Below, in pieces: positions 26,966-35,067 of a stretch of DNA of 64,000 nucleotides (the stretch's first letter is position 1; each line of letters begins with the position of its first letter). Under the pieces are notes generated by a model that had not been told where the DNA came from, ran no database searches, and was given only the letters and a program-made list of their open reading frames with translations. Origin of the DNA: Arthrobacter russicus (GTDB lineage: Bacteria; Actinomycetota; Actinomycetes; Actinomycetales; Micrococcaceae); NCBI RefSeq assembly GCF_031454135.1, contig NZ_JAVDQF010000001.1, positions 1,922,001 to 1,986,000 of the forward strand, in the 5' to 3' direction. A program made the position numbers and the translations under genes.

Positions 26966-27007
26966 GAAAAGCGCCGGCTGCTTCGTGGTACGAAGCAGCC
27001 GGCGCTT
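26966..27007 (-). terminator. Rho-independent terminator of the M4 protease gene
   Basis: A perfect 17-bp stem (26969-26985 with 26991-27007, loop TGGTA on the plus strand) is followed on the minus strand by a T-run (26970-26967), 22 bases after the M4 stop codon. It separates the M4 and S53 genes into two transcripts. Confidence 0.75.
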
Positions 27008-27028
27008 AGCCGGCGATCCGGAGATCGG

Positions 27029-28672
27029 CTACTTGATGCCCACCGCCTTGACCGCGTTGGCCACCTGCGTGCAGTTGGCCGCCGTCGTGCCGGCGACATT
27101 GTTGGCGACATTGTTCTGGCAAGCCGTGTTCAAGGCCTTGCCCAAGGTCGCGTAGGTCGCATTGGAGGTCAGCAGCACCTGGGCTGACCAGTACAGCTGC
27201 GCCGCCTTGGCGATGCCGATTCCGCTGACCGTCTGGCCGTTGAAGGTCTGGCCGTCGGTGATCAGGAAGGCGAGCTTGTTGCCCACGCCGCTATTGGAGT
27301 GGACTCCGCCTTGGTCATTGGCATCGCTCGGATTGGCGGTGGACTTCCAATTGCTGCCCTTGTAGATCGACGGATCGCCGTAGGAACCCGGGCTCTTCAT
27401 GTCGCGGATGACGCCCAGGCTGCTGCCTTCGCCGATCTTCCAGCGGTTGGCCGCAGTGTCGTCGGAGCTGCCATTGCTGAGGTCGATGAATTCGCCGAAG
27501 ACGTCGGACATCGATTCGTTGATCGCGCCCGACTCTGCCGCATAAACCAAACCGTTGGTCGCCTCGGTCACGCCGTGGGTGAGTTCGTGGCCGGTGACGT
27601 CGTCAGTGGTCACCCCCTGGCCGTAGGTCATCTGGCCGTTGTACCAGAACGCGTTCGCGAACGGGCACTGGGTGCCGTTCTGGCTGTCCTTGACACAGAT
27701 CCGCACAACTGCGCGCATCGCCTTGCCCAGGCCGTCGCCCTCGTCATTGCCGATCAACGAGGTCAAATCGCTGGCCTTGGTGTTCGCCGCGTAGAAGGAC
27801 GACGTGTCATTGAGGAAGTTGTACACCGAATTCACATCGGCCACCGACGATGCGGCCTGACCTTCGATGCGGGTTGGCTTATTGGCCTGGGTCTTGCCGC
27901 ACTTGAGCATCGCGTCGGCATTGCTGGCGTCGAGATCGACGATCTTCGAGTTCGCATCGCAGACGACCCGGTTGATGTCCTTGCGGTCGGTCCGGTCGTC
28001 CAGGATGGCGCCGCCGTTGGCAGCCACCGTGAGCACCCGGGACTCCGCGAAGCCGGTGCTGAACTTGAACTGGTAGGCCGGAACGGCAACCGAGGACTTT
28101 GCAGCCTTGCCGACCAGTACGCCGTCGAACCAAATCGCCTTCTGGTCGTTCAAAGTGACTGCAGCGGCGTCTTTGCCGACTGAAGCCACGCGGGTCGCGG
28201 TGGCCAGAGCAGCGGCCTGGCCGGCAGCCGGATCGACCGGGAAGCTACCCTTGGAGCCTCGGGTGACCGAACCGATGGCCGAAGTGATGGCCCCCTGCCC
28301 GTCGAGCAGCTGGGTCAGCGACGAGCCCAGCACCGGAACTCCGGCGATGTTCTGCGTGAAGCGTTTGATCGAGTTGGTCGAAGCCGCGTCGAGCGTGAAT
28401 TCGCTGCCCGGTGCGCTGGCGAACAGGTCCTTGAGGCCGGTCGCCAGAGTGCTGGCCTGCGAGCTGCGACCGAGCGCGCTCTGCGCTGGCCGGTATGCGG
28501 ACTTGAAGATGATCTGCTCGACGTTCCCCTGGCTGCTGAGTTCAGTGATCACGTTGGCTGGATCGATGCTGCCTGCCGAAGGGTCAGCGGCTTGAGCGAC
28601 ACCTGCGAACTGCGTTGTACACAGGAGGCCCACAGCTAAAGCTATGCCGGTTGCGGCGTAGATTTTTCTCAT
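27029..28672 (-). CDS. Secreted M4 (thermolysin-family) neutral metalloprotease
   Basis: 547 aa. The signal peptide MRKIYAATGIALAVGLLC ends near AQAA. A propeptide with FTP/PepSY-type sequence reaches about residue 230. The catalytic domain contains HELTH, with zinc ligands His362 and His366 and catalytic Glu363, and the third ligand Glu386 in GAINESMSDVFGEF. GGVHSNSGVGNKLAF near the end holds the transition-state His. The start has AGGAA nine bases upstream. It is a second secreted protease next to the S53 gene on the same strand but has its own terminator. Confidence 0.95.
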   Translation of the reverse strand: MRKIYAATGIALAVGLLCTTQFAGVAQAADPSAGSIDPANVITELSSQGNVEQIIFKSAYRPAQSALGRSSQASTLATGLKDLFASAPGSEFTLDAASTNSIKRFTQNIAGVPVLGSSLTQLLDGQGAITSAIGSVTRGSKGSFPVDPAAGQAAALATATRVASVGKDAAAVTLNDQKAIWFDGVLVGKAAKSSVAVPAYQFKFSTGFAESRVLTVAANGGAILDDRTDRKDINRVVCDANSKIVDLDASNADAMLKCGKTQANKPTRIEGQAASSVADVNSVYNFLNDTSSFYAANTKASDLTSLIGNDEGDGLGKAMRAVVRICVKDSQNGTQCPFANAFWYNGQMTYGQGVTTDDVTGHELTHGVTEATNGLVYAAESGAINESMSDVFGEFIDLSNGSSDDTAANRWKIGEGSSLGVIRDMKSPGSYGDPSIYKGSNWKSTANPSDANDQGGVHSNSGVGNKLAFLITDGQTFNGQTVSGIGIAKAAQLYWSAQVLLTSNATYATLGKALNTACQNNVANNVAGTTAANCTQVANAVKAVGIK

Positions 28673-28740
28673 AAACTTTATTCCTAAGTTGGTTAAAGGA
28701 TCAGTTGAGGAAAATAGCTAATTTCGCATAGTCGAACACA

Positions 28741-28778
28741 GCGGAAATCCGCAATATGGAAATTATTGCGGATTTCGC
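28741..28778 (-). promoter_or_regulatory. AT-rich hairpin upstream of the M4 protease
   Basis: GCGGAAATCCGCAATA (28741-28756) pairs with 28764-28778 with a one-base bulge. It begins ~70 bp upstream of the M4 start codon, near where the promoter must be. It could be an operator or a structured leader. Confidence 0.4.
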
Positions 28779-29033
28779 TTTCTGTGAATCAACTATGTAT
28801 GAAGTGTGCTGTGGCTGTACTTCGGGGTCAAGAACCGTGGCAGAACTGCCAGGAAACTACCAGCTTCGGGACTTCGGACCCGGACCTGCCGGACGAACTG
28901 GACAATCCATCCAGACATCCGTTGAAATTGCGTCCCAGTGACCTCAGGTACTCAGTGGGACGGAACCGCTTTGTCCCACCCAGTAGACCGACTCAGTGGG
29001 ACCGGGCCGACCGCAAAATGCCCGGCAAACCAA

Positions 29034-29065
29034 AAGCTCCGGTTCAGCATGCTGAACCGGAGCTT
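29034..29065 (-). terminator. Terminator of tRNA-Lys
   Basis: A perfect 32-base palindrome with arms AAGCTCCGGTTCAGCA, followed on the minus strand by a T-run (29035-29032), five bases beyond the tRNA 3' end. Confidence 0.7.
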
Positions 29066-29069
29066 CGAC

Positions 29070-29145
29070 TGGTGGGCCCTGAGGGGCTCGAACCCTCGAC
29101 CCACGGATTAAAAGTCCGATGCTCTACCATCTGAGCTAAAGGCCC
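29070..29145 (-). tRNA. tRNA-Lys (anticodon TTT)
   Basis: A 76-nt cloverleaf on the minus strand. The acceptor GGGCCTT pairs with AGGGCCC (one G-T), and A plus encoded CCA follow. The D arm is GCTC...GAGC. The anticodon arm CGGAC-TTTTAAT-CCG gives anticodon TTT. The T arm contains GGTTCGA. All stems pair. Confidence 0.95.
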
Positions 29146-29308
29146 CGACCAGTCCGCAACCAGACGCTCCGGTGATCCGAAAGGTCTGACGCAAATGGAC
29201 GTTAATACCTTACCCCACACCCCGCCGTCGTCGACAATCGGGATCGCCGGAAGCCTTTCGCCGGTGCGCCGGCCGAAGCACCTCCTCGACCCGGCCAGCG
29301 CACAGGAG

Positions 29309-29314
29309 TATCGT
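29309..29314 (+). promoter_or_regulatory. TATCGT -10 element
   Basis: TATCGT ends 6 nt before ATG 29321. An AGGAG lies too far upstream (over 10 nt) to be a good ribosome-binding site, so leaderless expression is likely. Confidence 0.45.
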
Positions 29315-29320
29315 CAAATC

Positions 29321-29956
29321 ATGAGCGACGACGCCCCGCGACCACACAAGCCGGTACCCATGGCGCCGATCGACTTCGCGGCCTTTGCCGGCGGAGCAGA
29401 TCCGGCCAGGGTTTCCGAAGCCGCGCATTTGGCCGCACACGCTCTGGTCAACCATGGCCGGGCGAGCGACGATCCGGAGATCACCGCCCGGCTGGTCAGC
29501 CTGGCGGATCAGCAGGGCTTGGAGGTCATCGCCGAGTTGTGGGCGGAAAGCCCTGCCCGCTCCCTGCCCGGGGCGCTCTGGCGGCTCTACGCGCTGCGCG
29601 CCGCCACGCAACGCGATCCGGAACGGATTGCGGTCTATTTCCAGCAGGGCAAAGACACTGCCCAGGTATCGCACGTCGTCGCCGGCGTCGCCGAACCGCC
29701 TGGCGCCGAAGAGCTCAAAACCATGACCGACGCGATTCTTTCCGGCGCCTTCGACGGTGAGTTCGATGTCGCCTTGGAACGCACCGCCGCTTTCTGCCGG
29801 GTGATCGCGTTGGGCCAGAGCAGGGTCGCGGATGACCGGGAGTTCAGCAACGAGGAGCACGCCAGCAAGCTGACGCACAGTGCGCAGCGCTTGGTGAAAA
29901 CCGCTGAAGACCTGGAACACGCGGCCGGTGCTTGGCGGCGCGGCGAGCTCGACTGA
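29321..29956 (+). CDS. Conserved actinobacterial protein of unknown function
   Basis: 211 aa, soluble and mostly helical. ATG 29321 is preferred to an upstream in-frame start at 29195 because the protein then begins MSDDAPRPHKPVPMAPIDF. I recall similar beginnings in uncharacterised actinobacterial proteins, some mislabelled as RNA polymerase subunit. Visible motifs are LVSLADQQGLEVIAELWAES, SLPGALWRLYALR and ALERTAAFCRVIALGQS. There are no catalytic motifs or membrane segments. It precedes the DUF47-PiT phosphate operon on the same strand but is 240 bp away, so a link to phosphate is only positional. Confidence 0.75.
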   Translation: MSDDAPRPHKPVPMAPIDFAAFAGGADPARVSEAAHLAAHALVNHGRASDDPEITARLVSLADQQGLEVIAELWAESPARSLPGALWRLYALRAATQRDPERIAVYFQQGKDTAQVSHVVAGVAEPPGAEELKTMTDAILSGAFDGEFDVALERTAAFCRVIALGQSRVADDREFSNEEHASKLTHSAQRLVKTAEDLEHAAGAWRRGELD

Positions 29957-30187
29957 ATTCACCCCGCGGCCGCGGCGCGGCGCCGCGTCCGCGTTGACAG
30001 GGCCGGGCGGAAGCGGGAGACTGATGGTGGTGTCGAACCGTGGAACCCCCGGGCTCCATTTTTTAGCCGCTTCGAGCGGCCTTACGCCGAGAGGCGCTCC
30101 CGGTTCGGCACCATTTACTTGCCCGCTCCAGCTCGGCCGGCCAAGCAACCGGAGGTAGCCCGGGAAACCCATCGCCGCGCCAGCGAG
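29957..30187. other. Intergenic region before the DUF47-PiT leader
   Basis: About 230 bp without a gene. It includes a GC-rich stretch with CGCGGCGCCGCG, the run ATTTTTTA at 30058-30065 and a short stem GCCGC-TTCGA-GCGGC (30066-30080). The stem is not followed by T on either strand, so I do not call it a terminator. Confidence 0.4.
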
Positions 30188-30193
30188 TAGGAT
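30188..30193 (+). promoter_or_regulatory. TAGGAT -10 element of the leader peptide/DUF47-PiT transcript
   Basis: TAGGAT ends 7 nt before GTG 30201 of the 20-codon leader. No ribosome-binding site precedes that GTG, which suits leaderless initiation. Confidence 0.5.
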
Positions 30194-30200
30194 GTTTTCA

Positions 30201-30263
30201 GTGCGGGCCGCGATCATCAGCTGCCCGGCAACCGCAGCAGCAGAGAAACGGCAAGGAACCTAG
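30201..30263 (+). CDS. Putative 20-aa leader peptide
   Basis: A 20-codon frame (VRAAIISCPATAAAEKRQGT) starts at GTG 30201, 7 nt after a TAGGAT box. Its TAG stop (30261-30263) directly abuts the GTG start of the DUF47 gene with no base between. AAGGAA inside its last codons is the only ribosome-binding site for DUF47. Ribosomes finishing the leader could therefore restart on DUF47. The peptide has no signal peptide or known family. The geometry is seen directly; translation is inferred. Confidence 0.45.
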   Translation: MRAAIISCPATAAAEKRQGT

Positions 30264-30881
30264 GTGAAGTTACGCCTCTTTCCGCAAGAACGTGCTGGGC
30301 TGAACATCCTCTCGCAGATGGCTCAGCAGCTGGTTCTCGGCGTGCACACGCTTTCCGAGATCTTCGGCGCACCGTTGAAGGAGTATCCCGCACTGGCGGC
30401 ACTGATCCGGGAGCGGGAAGCCGAGTCCACGGATCTGCACTATGCGCTGCTCACCCAGATTCGCACCAGCTTCATCCATCCGCTGCCGCGCGAAGACATG
30501 TACGCGCTCTCCAGAATTCTCAATGAGGCGATGGAGAAGCTCGATGCGGCTGCCGAACTCCTGATCCTTTACAAAATCGACCGGGTGCCCAAACGCTCCT
30601 CCGAGCAGCTCGAAGTGATTGCCCGGCAGGCCGAGCTCACGGTCAACGCAATGCGCTCCTTGGACGATTTGGACGGTCTCGAGGATTACTGGTTGGAAAT
30701 GCTCCGGCTGGCCAAGCGGGCGGAACGGACGCATCGGGCCTATCTGGCCGAGCTGCTCGGCGACAACCAGCCGGCCAACTACACGCGCTACCGAGATTTC
30801 GCCGACCATTTGGTGGCGATCACCAAAGACTTCCGACTATTGGCGACCAGAGTGGGCAGCATCATCGTCAAGGAGTCGTGA
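30264..30881 (+). CDS. DUF47 (PhoU-like) phosphate transport regulator
   Basis: 205 aa from GTG 30264. The protein is an all-helical PhoU-like bundle: MKLRLFPQERAGLNILSQMA at the start, HYALLTQIRTSFIHPLPRED in the middle (metal-binding acidic helix region) and LEDYWLEMLRLAKRAERTHR toward the end. DUF47 proteins are encoded next to PiT transporters and are thought to gate them. Here the stop overlaps the PiT start (GTGA), supporting that role. Translation seems coupled to the 20-codon leader upstream. Confidence 0.88.
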   Translation: MKLRLFPQERAGLNILSQMAQQLVLGVHTLSEIFGAPLKEYPALAALIREREAESTDLHYALLTQIRTSFIHPLPREDMYALSRILNEAMEKLDAAAELLILYKIDRVPKRSSEQLEVIARQAELTVNAMRSLDDLDGLEDYWLEMLRLAKRAERTHRAYLAELLGDNQPANYTRYRDFADHLVAITKDFRLLATRVGSIIVKES

Positions 30882-31903
30882 GCCCGGCCATGATTTCGAT
30901 CGCTTTCCTGGTGCTGATCTGTTTGCTGGCTGCAGGCTTCTCCGCCCTGAACGGCCTCCGGGACGTCGCCTCTACGGTCGCCGTGGCGGTGCGCACCCGG
31001 GCACTCACCCCGACGATCGCCGTCGTACTGGCCGCGTTCTTCAACCTTCTGGGCGCCACACTCAGTGCCGGCTTCGCCCTGACCCTGCACGAACAGCTGT
31101 TCGTGCTGCGTCCCGGGGCCGAAGGGCTGTCGATGATCCTGGCCGCGCTGATCGCGGCCCTGATCTGGGGAATCCAGCAATGGTGGATCGGCTACCCGTC
31201 CTCATCGACCCACGCCCTGCTCGGCGGCATCGCCGGCGCCGCCGGTGCCGCGATGATCAAGGGCGCCCCGGGATTGGCCGGGCTGGATTCGACCCTGATC
31301 GCCTTGGTGGTGTTGCCTCTGCTGATCTCGCCGGTGATCGCCTTCGCGGTCTCCTATTTGCTGGTGTTCCCGATTGCCTGGTTCTACCGTTATGCGCAAC
31401 CGAGCAATATCAACCGTCGGTTCCGGCGTGCGCAGGCCGTCGCCGCCGGCTCGGTGGCCTTCGGGCACGGGCTGCAGGACGGTTCCCGGATCGTCGCACT
31501 GCTGCTCTTCGCCCTCACCGCAGCAGGCTTCGGCGACCTGGACCAGTTGGTCTGGTGGCTCACCGCGGGCGTGGGGGTGTTCCTGACGCTGGGCACCTTG
31601 GCCGGGGGTTGGCGGATCGGCTACACTCTCTCCGACCGCTTGGTGAAGGTAGACCCGATGCGCGGCTTCGTGGCCCAGACGGTCAGTGCGGTCATGCTGC
31701 TGATCGGCAGCATCGGCCTGCATCTGCCCTTGGCGACCACGCAGCTGACCACTGCGAGCATCATCGGCGCCGGAATGAACCAGCGCTTTTCCGTGGCGAA
31801 CGCGCGGCTCGTGGGCAAGATCGGCTTCGCCTGGTTCGCCACCCCGGTGGTCTGCGCAGCGATCGCCGGGGTGCTCTACCTGGCACTTTCCCCTCTGCTG
31901 TAG
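30878..31903 (+). CDS. PiT-family inorganic phosphate transporter
   Basis: 341 aa, about ten membrane segments. The two family repeats are visible: ALNGLRDVASTVAVAVRT in the first segment, where classical members have a GANDVANS box, and GYPSSSTHALLGGIAGAA plus VAFGHGLQDGSRIVALLL further on. It carries phosphate, probably as metal phosphate, with protons at low affinity. The start GTG overlaps the DUF47 stop. It is convergent with the high-affinity pst operon. Confidence 0.9.
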   Translation: MSPAMISIAFLVLICLLAAGFSALNGLRDVASTVAVAVRTRALTPTIAVVLAAFFNLLGATLSAGFALTLHEQLFVLRPGAEGLSMILAALIAALIWGIQQWWIGYPSSSTHALLGGIAGAAGAAMIKGAPGLAGLDSTLIALVVLPLLISPVIAFAVSYLLVFPIAWFYRYAQPSNINRRFRRAQAVAAGSVAFGHGLQDGSRIVALLLFALTAAGFGDLDQLVWWLTAGVGVFLTLGTLAGGWRIGYTLSDRLVKVDPMRGFVAQTVSAVMLLIGSIGLHLPLATTQLTTASIIGAGMNQRFSVANARLVGKIGFAWFATPVVCAAIAGVLYLALSPLL

Positions 31904-31950
31904 CGGGGAGGGGAGTTCGCGAGCGCGACACGATGGGAGGGCCCCACTCT

Positions 31951-32730
31951 CTATCCGAAGCGGCCTGAGACGTAATCCTCGGTGGCTTTGACCGTCGGGT
32001 TGTTGAAGATCGTGGTGGTCTCCGCATACTCGATCAGTTTGCCGGGCTTTCCGGTGCCGGCGATATTGAAGAACGCCGTCCGGTCCGAGACGCGTGCCGC
32101 CTGCTGCATGTTGTGCGTCACGATCACCACGGTGAAGTCTTCTTTGAGCTCGTTGATGAGGTCTTCGACAGCCAGCGTGGAAATCGGGTCAAGAGCCGAA
32201 CAAGGCTCGTCCATGAGCAGCACTTCCGGCTCCACCGCGATCGCCCGGGCGATGCAGAGCCGCTGCTGCTGGCCACCGGAAAGCCCCATGCCCGGCTTCT
32301 CCAAACGGTCCTTGACCTCGTTCCAGAGGTTGGCGCCCTTGAGCGACTTCTCGACCAGCTCCGCGCCTTCGGACTTGGAGAGCCGCTTGTTGTTCAAACG
32401 CACTCCGGCAAGCACATTTTCCCGAATCGACATGGTGGGGAACGGGTTCGGCCGCTGGAAAACCATCCCGATCTGCCGGCGGACCGTGACCGGGTCCACG
32501 CCGACGCCGTACAGGTCGTCGCCGTCGACCAGTACCTGGCCTTTCACGTGCGCACCGGGAATTACTTCGTGCATCCGGTTCAGGGTGCGCAGGAAGGTCG
32601 ATTTGCCGCAGCCCGAAGGGCCGATGAACGCGGTGACGGAGCGGGGCGCAATATCCATCGAGACGTCTTCCACCGCGAGGAAATCCCCGTAGAAGACGTT
32701 GAGGTCTTTGACCGAAACACTTTTGGACAT
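31951..32730 (-). CDS. pstB: Phosphate ABC transporter ATP-binding protein
   Basis: 259 aa. Walker A is [17 protein letters not shown], the signature [14 protein letters not shown] and Walker [14 protein letters not shown], with the PstB marker [12 protein letters not shown]. It powers phosphate uptake through PstA and PstC and is the last gene of pstSCAB, 15 bp after pstA. Confidence 0.97.
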   Translation of the reverse strand: MSKSVSVKDLNVFYGDFLAVEDVSMDIAPRSVTAFIGPSGCGKSTFLRTLNRMHEVIPGAHVKGQVLVDGDDLYGVGVDPVTVRRQIGMVFQRPNPFPTMSIRENVLAGVRLNNKRLSKSEGAELVEKSLKGANLWNEVKDRLEKPGMGLSGGQQQRLCIARAIAVEPEVLLMDEPCSALDPISTLAVEDLINELKEDFTVVIVTHNMQQAARVSDRTAFFNIAGTGKPGKLIEYAETTTIFNNPTVKATEDYVSGRFG

Positions 32731-32745
32731 GGTTTCCTTCCGCCG

Positions 32746-33843
32746 TTACCGGCTTGACTTCGGAGCGAACAGCATCGCGATCAGGCGTGCTACAAGATTG
32801 AGGATGACCACCAGGATCACCAGCAGGAGCGCAGCGCCCCAGCCTTGGTCGAGCGAGACCTGCGGGTCCGGCCCCGGGAATTTGTATCCGGTATAGGCCG
32901 CTGTGGCCAGGCTGGACATCGGCCCGTCGAACGGGTTCGAGTTGAAATTGTTGGTGAAGCTGGCCGCGATGAAGATCGGCGCGGTTTCGCCGATCACCCG
33001 GGCGATCGCCAAGGTGATGCCGGTGACGATGCCGGCGATCGCGGTCGGGATGACGACCTTGAGGATGGTGACCACTTTGGTCACGCCCAAGGCATAAGAA
33101 GCTTCACGCAGATCATTGGGCACCAGCCGGAGCATTTCTTCGCTGGAGCGCACCACGATCGGGATCATCAAAACCGAAAGCGCGACCGCGGCGGAGAGGC
33201 CGCTGAACGCCTTGGGCCCGAAGACCAGGGTGAACAGCGAGAACGCGAACAGACCGGCCACGATCGACGGGATGCCGGTCATCACATCCACCAGGAAGGT
33301 CACGGTGCGGCGGAGCCACTGGTTGGGCTGCGCGTATTCGACCAGGTAGATCGAGGTCAGCAACCCGATCGGAATGGAGAACAACGCGGCAAGACCGGTG
33401 ATTTCCAGGGTGCCGACCACTGATTGCAGCACGCCCGCAGAGGTCACCAGTTCGAGCGTCTCCGGATCGATCGTGCTGTCCCCGCCGGAGGTCGTGATGA
33501 AGTTCCAATTGAGCACCTTGACGCCATTGGAAATCACCGTCCAGAGCAGCGAGACCAATGGCGTCAAGGCGATCAGGAAGAACACCACGATCAGGCCGCG
33601 GACAAAACGGTCCATCGCCTTGCGCCGATTCTCCACCGCGATGGACAGCACCGAAATCGCGATCAGGTACACGATTGCGGTAAGCACGATCAGACCCACC
33701 AGGCTGAACCCGATCAAGCCCAATACTGCTGCCGCCACCACGAGCGAGCCGAGCACCGTGTAGATGTTGATGAACCGGGGCAGTTGTCCGCTGGTCAGCC
33801 GGTTCCGGGTATTGCTCCGGGGCGCATCGGCCAAAGTGCTCAT
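32746..33843 (-). CDS. pstA: Phosphate ABC transporter permease PstA
   Basis: 365 aa. A hydrophilic N-terminus and extra membrane segments precede the permease core. The core contains the EAA loop ASYALGVTKVVTILKVVIPT and ARVIGETAPIFIAASF, both typical of PstA. The start overlaps the pstC stop by four bases. Confidence 0.95.
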   Translation of the reverse strand: MSTLADAPRSNTRNRLTSGQLPRFINIYTVLGSLVVAAAVLGLIGFSLVGLIVLTAIVYLIAISVLSIAVENRRKAMDRFVRGLIVVFFLIALTPLVSLLWTVISNGVKVLNWNFITTSGGDSTIDPETLELVTSAGVLQSVVGTLEITGLAALFSIPIGLLTSIYLVEYAQPNQWLRRTVTFLVDVMTGIPSIVAGLFAFSLFTLVFGPKAFSGLSAAVALSVLMIPIVVRSSEEMLRLVPNDLREASYALGVTKVVTILKVVIPTAIAGIVTGITLAIARVIGETAPIFIAASFTNNFNSNPFDGPMSSLATAAYTGYKFPGPDPQVSLDQGWGAALLLVILVVILNLVARLIAMLFAPKSSR

Positions 33844-34961
33844 TTGCCAGCTCCTTCGGAGTTGCCGGGCTTCCCGTGCAGATCAGGGCGTTTCGCATGC
33901 ACGTGGCCGTGATCGCCGTCGGGGTGGATCAACGCCACCGGAGACTCCTCGGCGGCATCTGCGCTGAGCGCATCAGCCGCAACCGCGTCTTCCTTCTTCG
34001 CCTTGGGCTTGCGGTTCACGATCATCCGGGCCAGGAAGTTCACCGCGAAGGAGATCACGAACAAGACCAAGCCGGTGCCGATCAGGGCCGAGCGGCCCAG
34101 GTCTTCGGCGATCGGGAAGTTGAGCGCGATGTTCGCCGCGACGGTCTGCGGGTTCTGCCCCTCGGTGACCACGAAGAAGGAAACGATCACCGCTGGCGAG
34201 AGGATCATCGCAATGGCCATGGTCTCGCCGAGCGCCCGGCCCAAGCCCAGCAGGATCGCGCTGACCATGCCGGAACGGGCATAGGGGAAGACCGCGAGCC
34301 GGATCATCTCCCAGCGCGTGGAGCCCAGAGCCAGTGCGGCTTCTTCATGGAGCTTGGGGGTCTGCAGGAAGATTTCCCGGGAAATCGAAGTGATGATCGG
34401 CAAGATCATCACGGCCAGTACGACGGCGGCGGTGAAGATCGATGATCCGGTGGTGGTCACTTCGCCGCCGAAGAACGGAATCCAGCCCAGATTCGCGTTG
34501 AGCCATTGTTGCAGCGGGAGCAGGAAATCGCGCATCACGAAAATGCCCCAGAGGCCGAAGACCACCGAGGGCACCGCGGCCAGCAGGTCGACGATGTAGC
34601 CGAGCGCGTTCGCGAGTTTGCGCGGGCTGTAGTGCGAGATGAACAAGGCGATCCCGATGGCCACCGGGGTAGCCAGGATCAGCGCGATCAGCGAAGCCCA
34701 CACCGTGCCGAAGGCGAGCGGGCCGACATAGGACCAGAAGTTCGCGAAGCCGGCCGTGAAGTCCTTGTCCAGGCTCGGGTTGTCGGTCCAGCTCGCGGTG
34801 ATCGCCGGGAGCGCACGGACGATGAGGAAGATCGCGACGCCGGCCAGGATGACCATGATCGAGACGGCGGCGACGGTGGAAAGGGATTTGAAGATCCGGT
34901 CAGCCGGACGGGCCTTCGTGGCCGCTGACCCCCCGGTGCTGGCTACGGTTGACGTGCTCAC
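33840..34961 (-). CDS. pstC: Phosphate ABC transporter permease PstC
   Basis: 373 aa with six membrane segments in the core. PstC features are PSVVFGLWGIFVMRDFLLP, the EAA loop ALALGSTRWEMIRLAVFPYA and GRALGETMAIAMILSPAV. A His/Asp-rich cytoplasmic tail (HPDGDHGHVHAKRPDLHG) extends beyond the usual end and might bind metal; this is a guess. It lies 106 bp after pstS, behind a strong hairpin. Confidence 0.95.
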   Translation of the reverse strand: MSTSTVASTGGSAATKARPADRIFKSLSTVAAVSIMVILAGVAIFLIVRALPAITASWTDNPSLDKDFTAGFANFWSYVGPLAFGTVWASLIALILATPVAIGIALFISHYSPRKLANALGYIVDLLAAVPSVVFGLWGIFVMRDFLLPLQQWLNANLGWIPFFGGEVTTTGSSIFTAAVVLAVMILPIITSISREIFLQTPKLHEEAALALGSTRWEMIRLAVFPYARSGMVSAILLGLGRALGETMAIAMILSPAVIVSFFVVTEGQNPQTVAANIALNFPIAEDLGRSALIGTGLVLFVISFAVNFLARMIVNRKPKAKKEDAVAADALSADAAEESPVALIHPDGDHGHVHAKRPDLHGKPGNSEGAGK

Positions 34962-35022
34962 ATCATGCTTTCTTGACTGCGTAGTAGTCGTACGTGCGTT
35001 CAGGCGAGTTTCAATAGCGCCA

Positions 35023-35057
35023 AAGGCCGGTCACCCCGCAACGGGGTGGCCGGCCTT
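35023..35057 (-). promoter_or_regulatory. Hairpin between pstS and pstC
   Basis: A 16-bp stem (35023-35038 with 35042-35057, one G-T pair) lies 10 bases after the pstS stop, with only a weak T-run. In many bacteria a hairpin here partly stops transcription or protects the pstS mRNA, so that binding protein is made in excess over permease. That role is inferred. Confidence 0.6.
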
Positions 35058-35067
35058 GCGCGGACGA

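Larger units (their letters stand above)
28673..29069. other. ~400-bp gene-free region between M4 gene and tRNA-Lys
   Basis: No real gene is seen; a plus-strand open frame here runs antisense through the tRNA and is spurious. The part next to the protease (28680-28800) is AT-rich and holds a hairpin at 28741-28778. Further on, ACTCAGTGGGAC occurs twice (28950-28961 and 28991-29002), and GTGGGAC (28955) can pair with GTCCCAC (28973). The region ends in the tRNA terminator. Confidence 0.5.

Noticed and set aside
28766-29134. Open frame of 122 codons ending GPEGLEPSTHGLKVRCSTI
   Set aside because: Its end is the antisense translation of the tRNA-Lys gene, a well-known artefact, and no ribosome-binding site precedes it.
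29070-29145. tRNA-Lys as the attachment site of a mobile element
   Set aside because: No integrase, phage gene or duplicated tRNA 3' end was found nearby.
30066-30080. Stem GCCGC-TTCGA-GCGGC as terminator
   Set aside because: Only five or six pairs, and no T-run on either strand after it.
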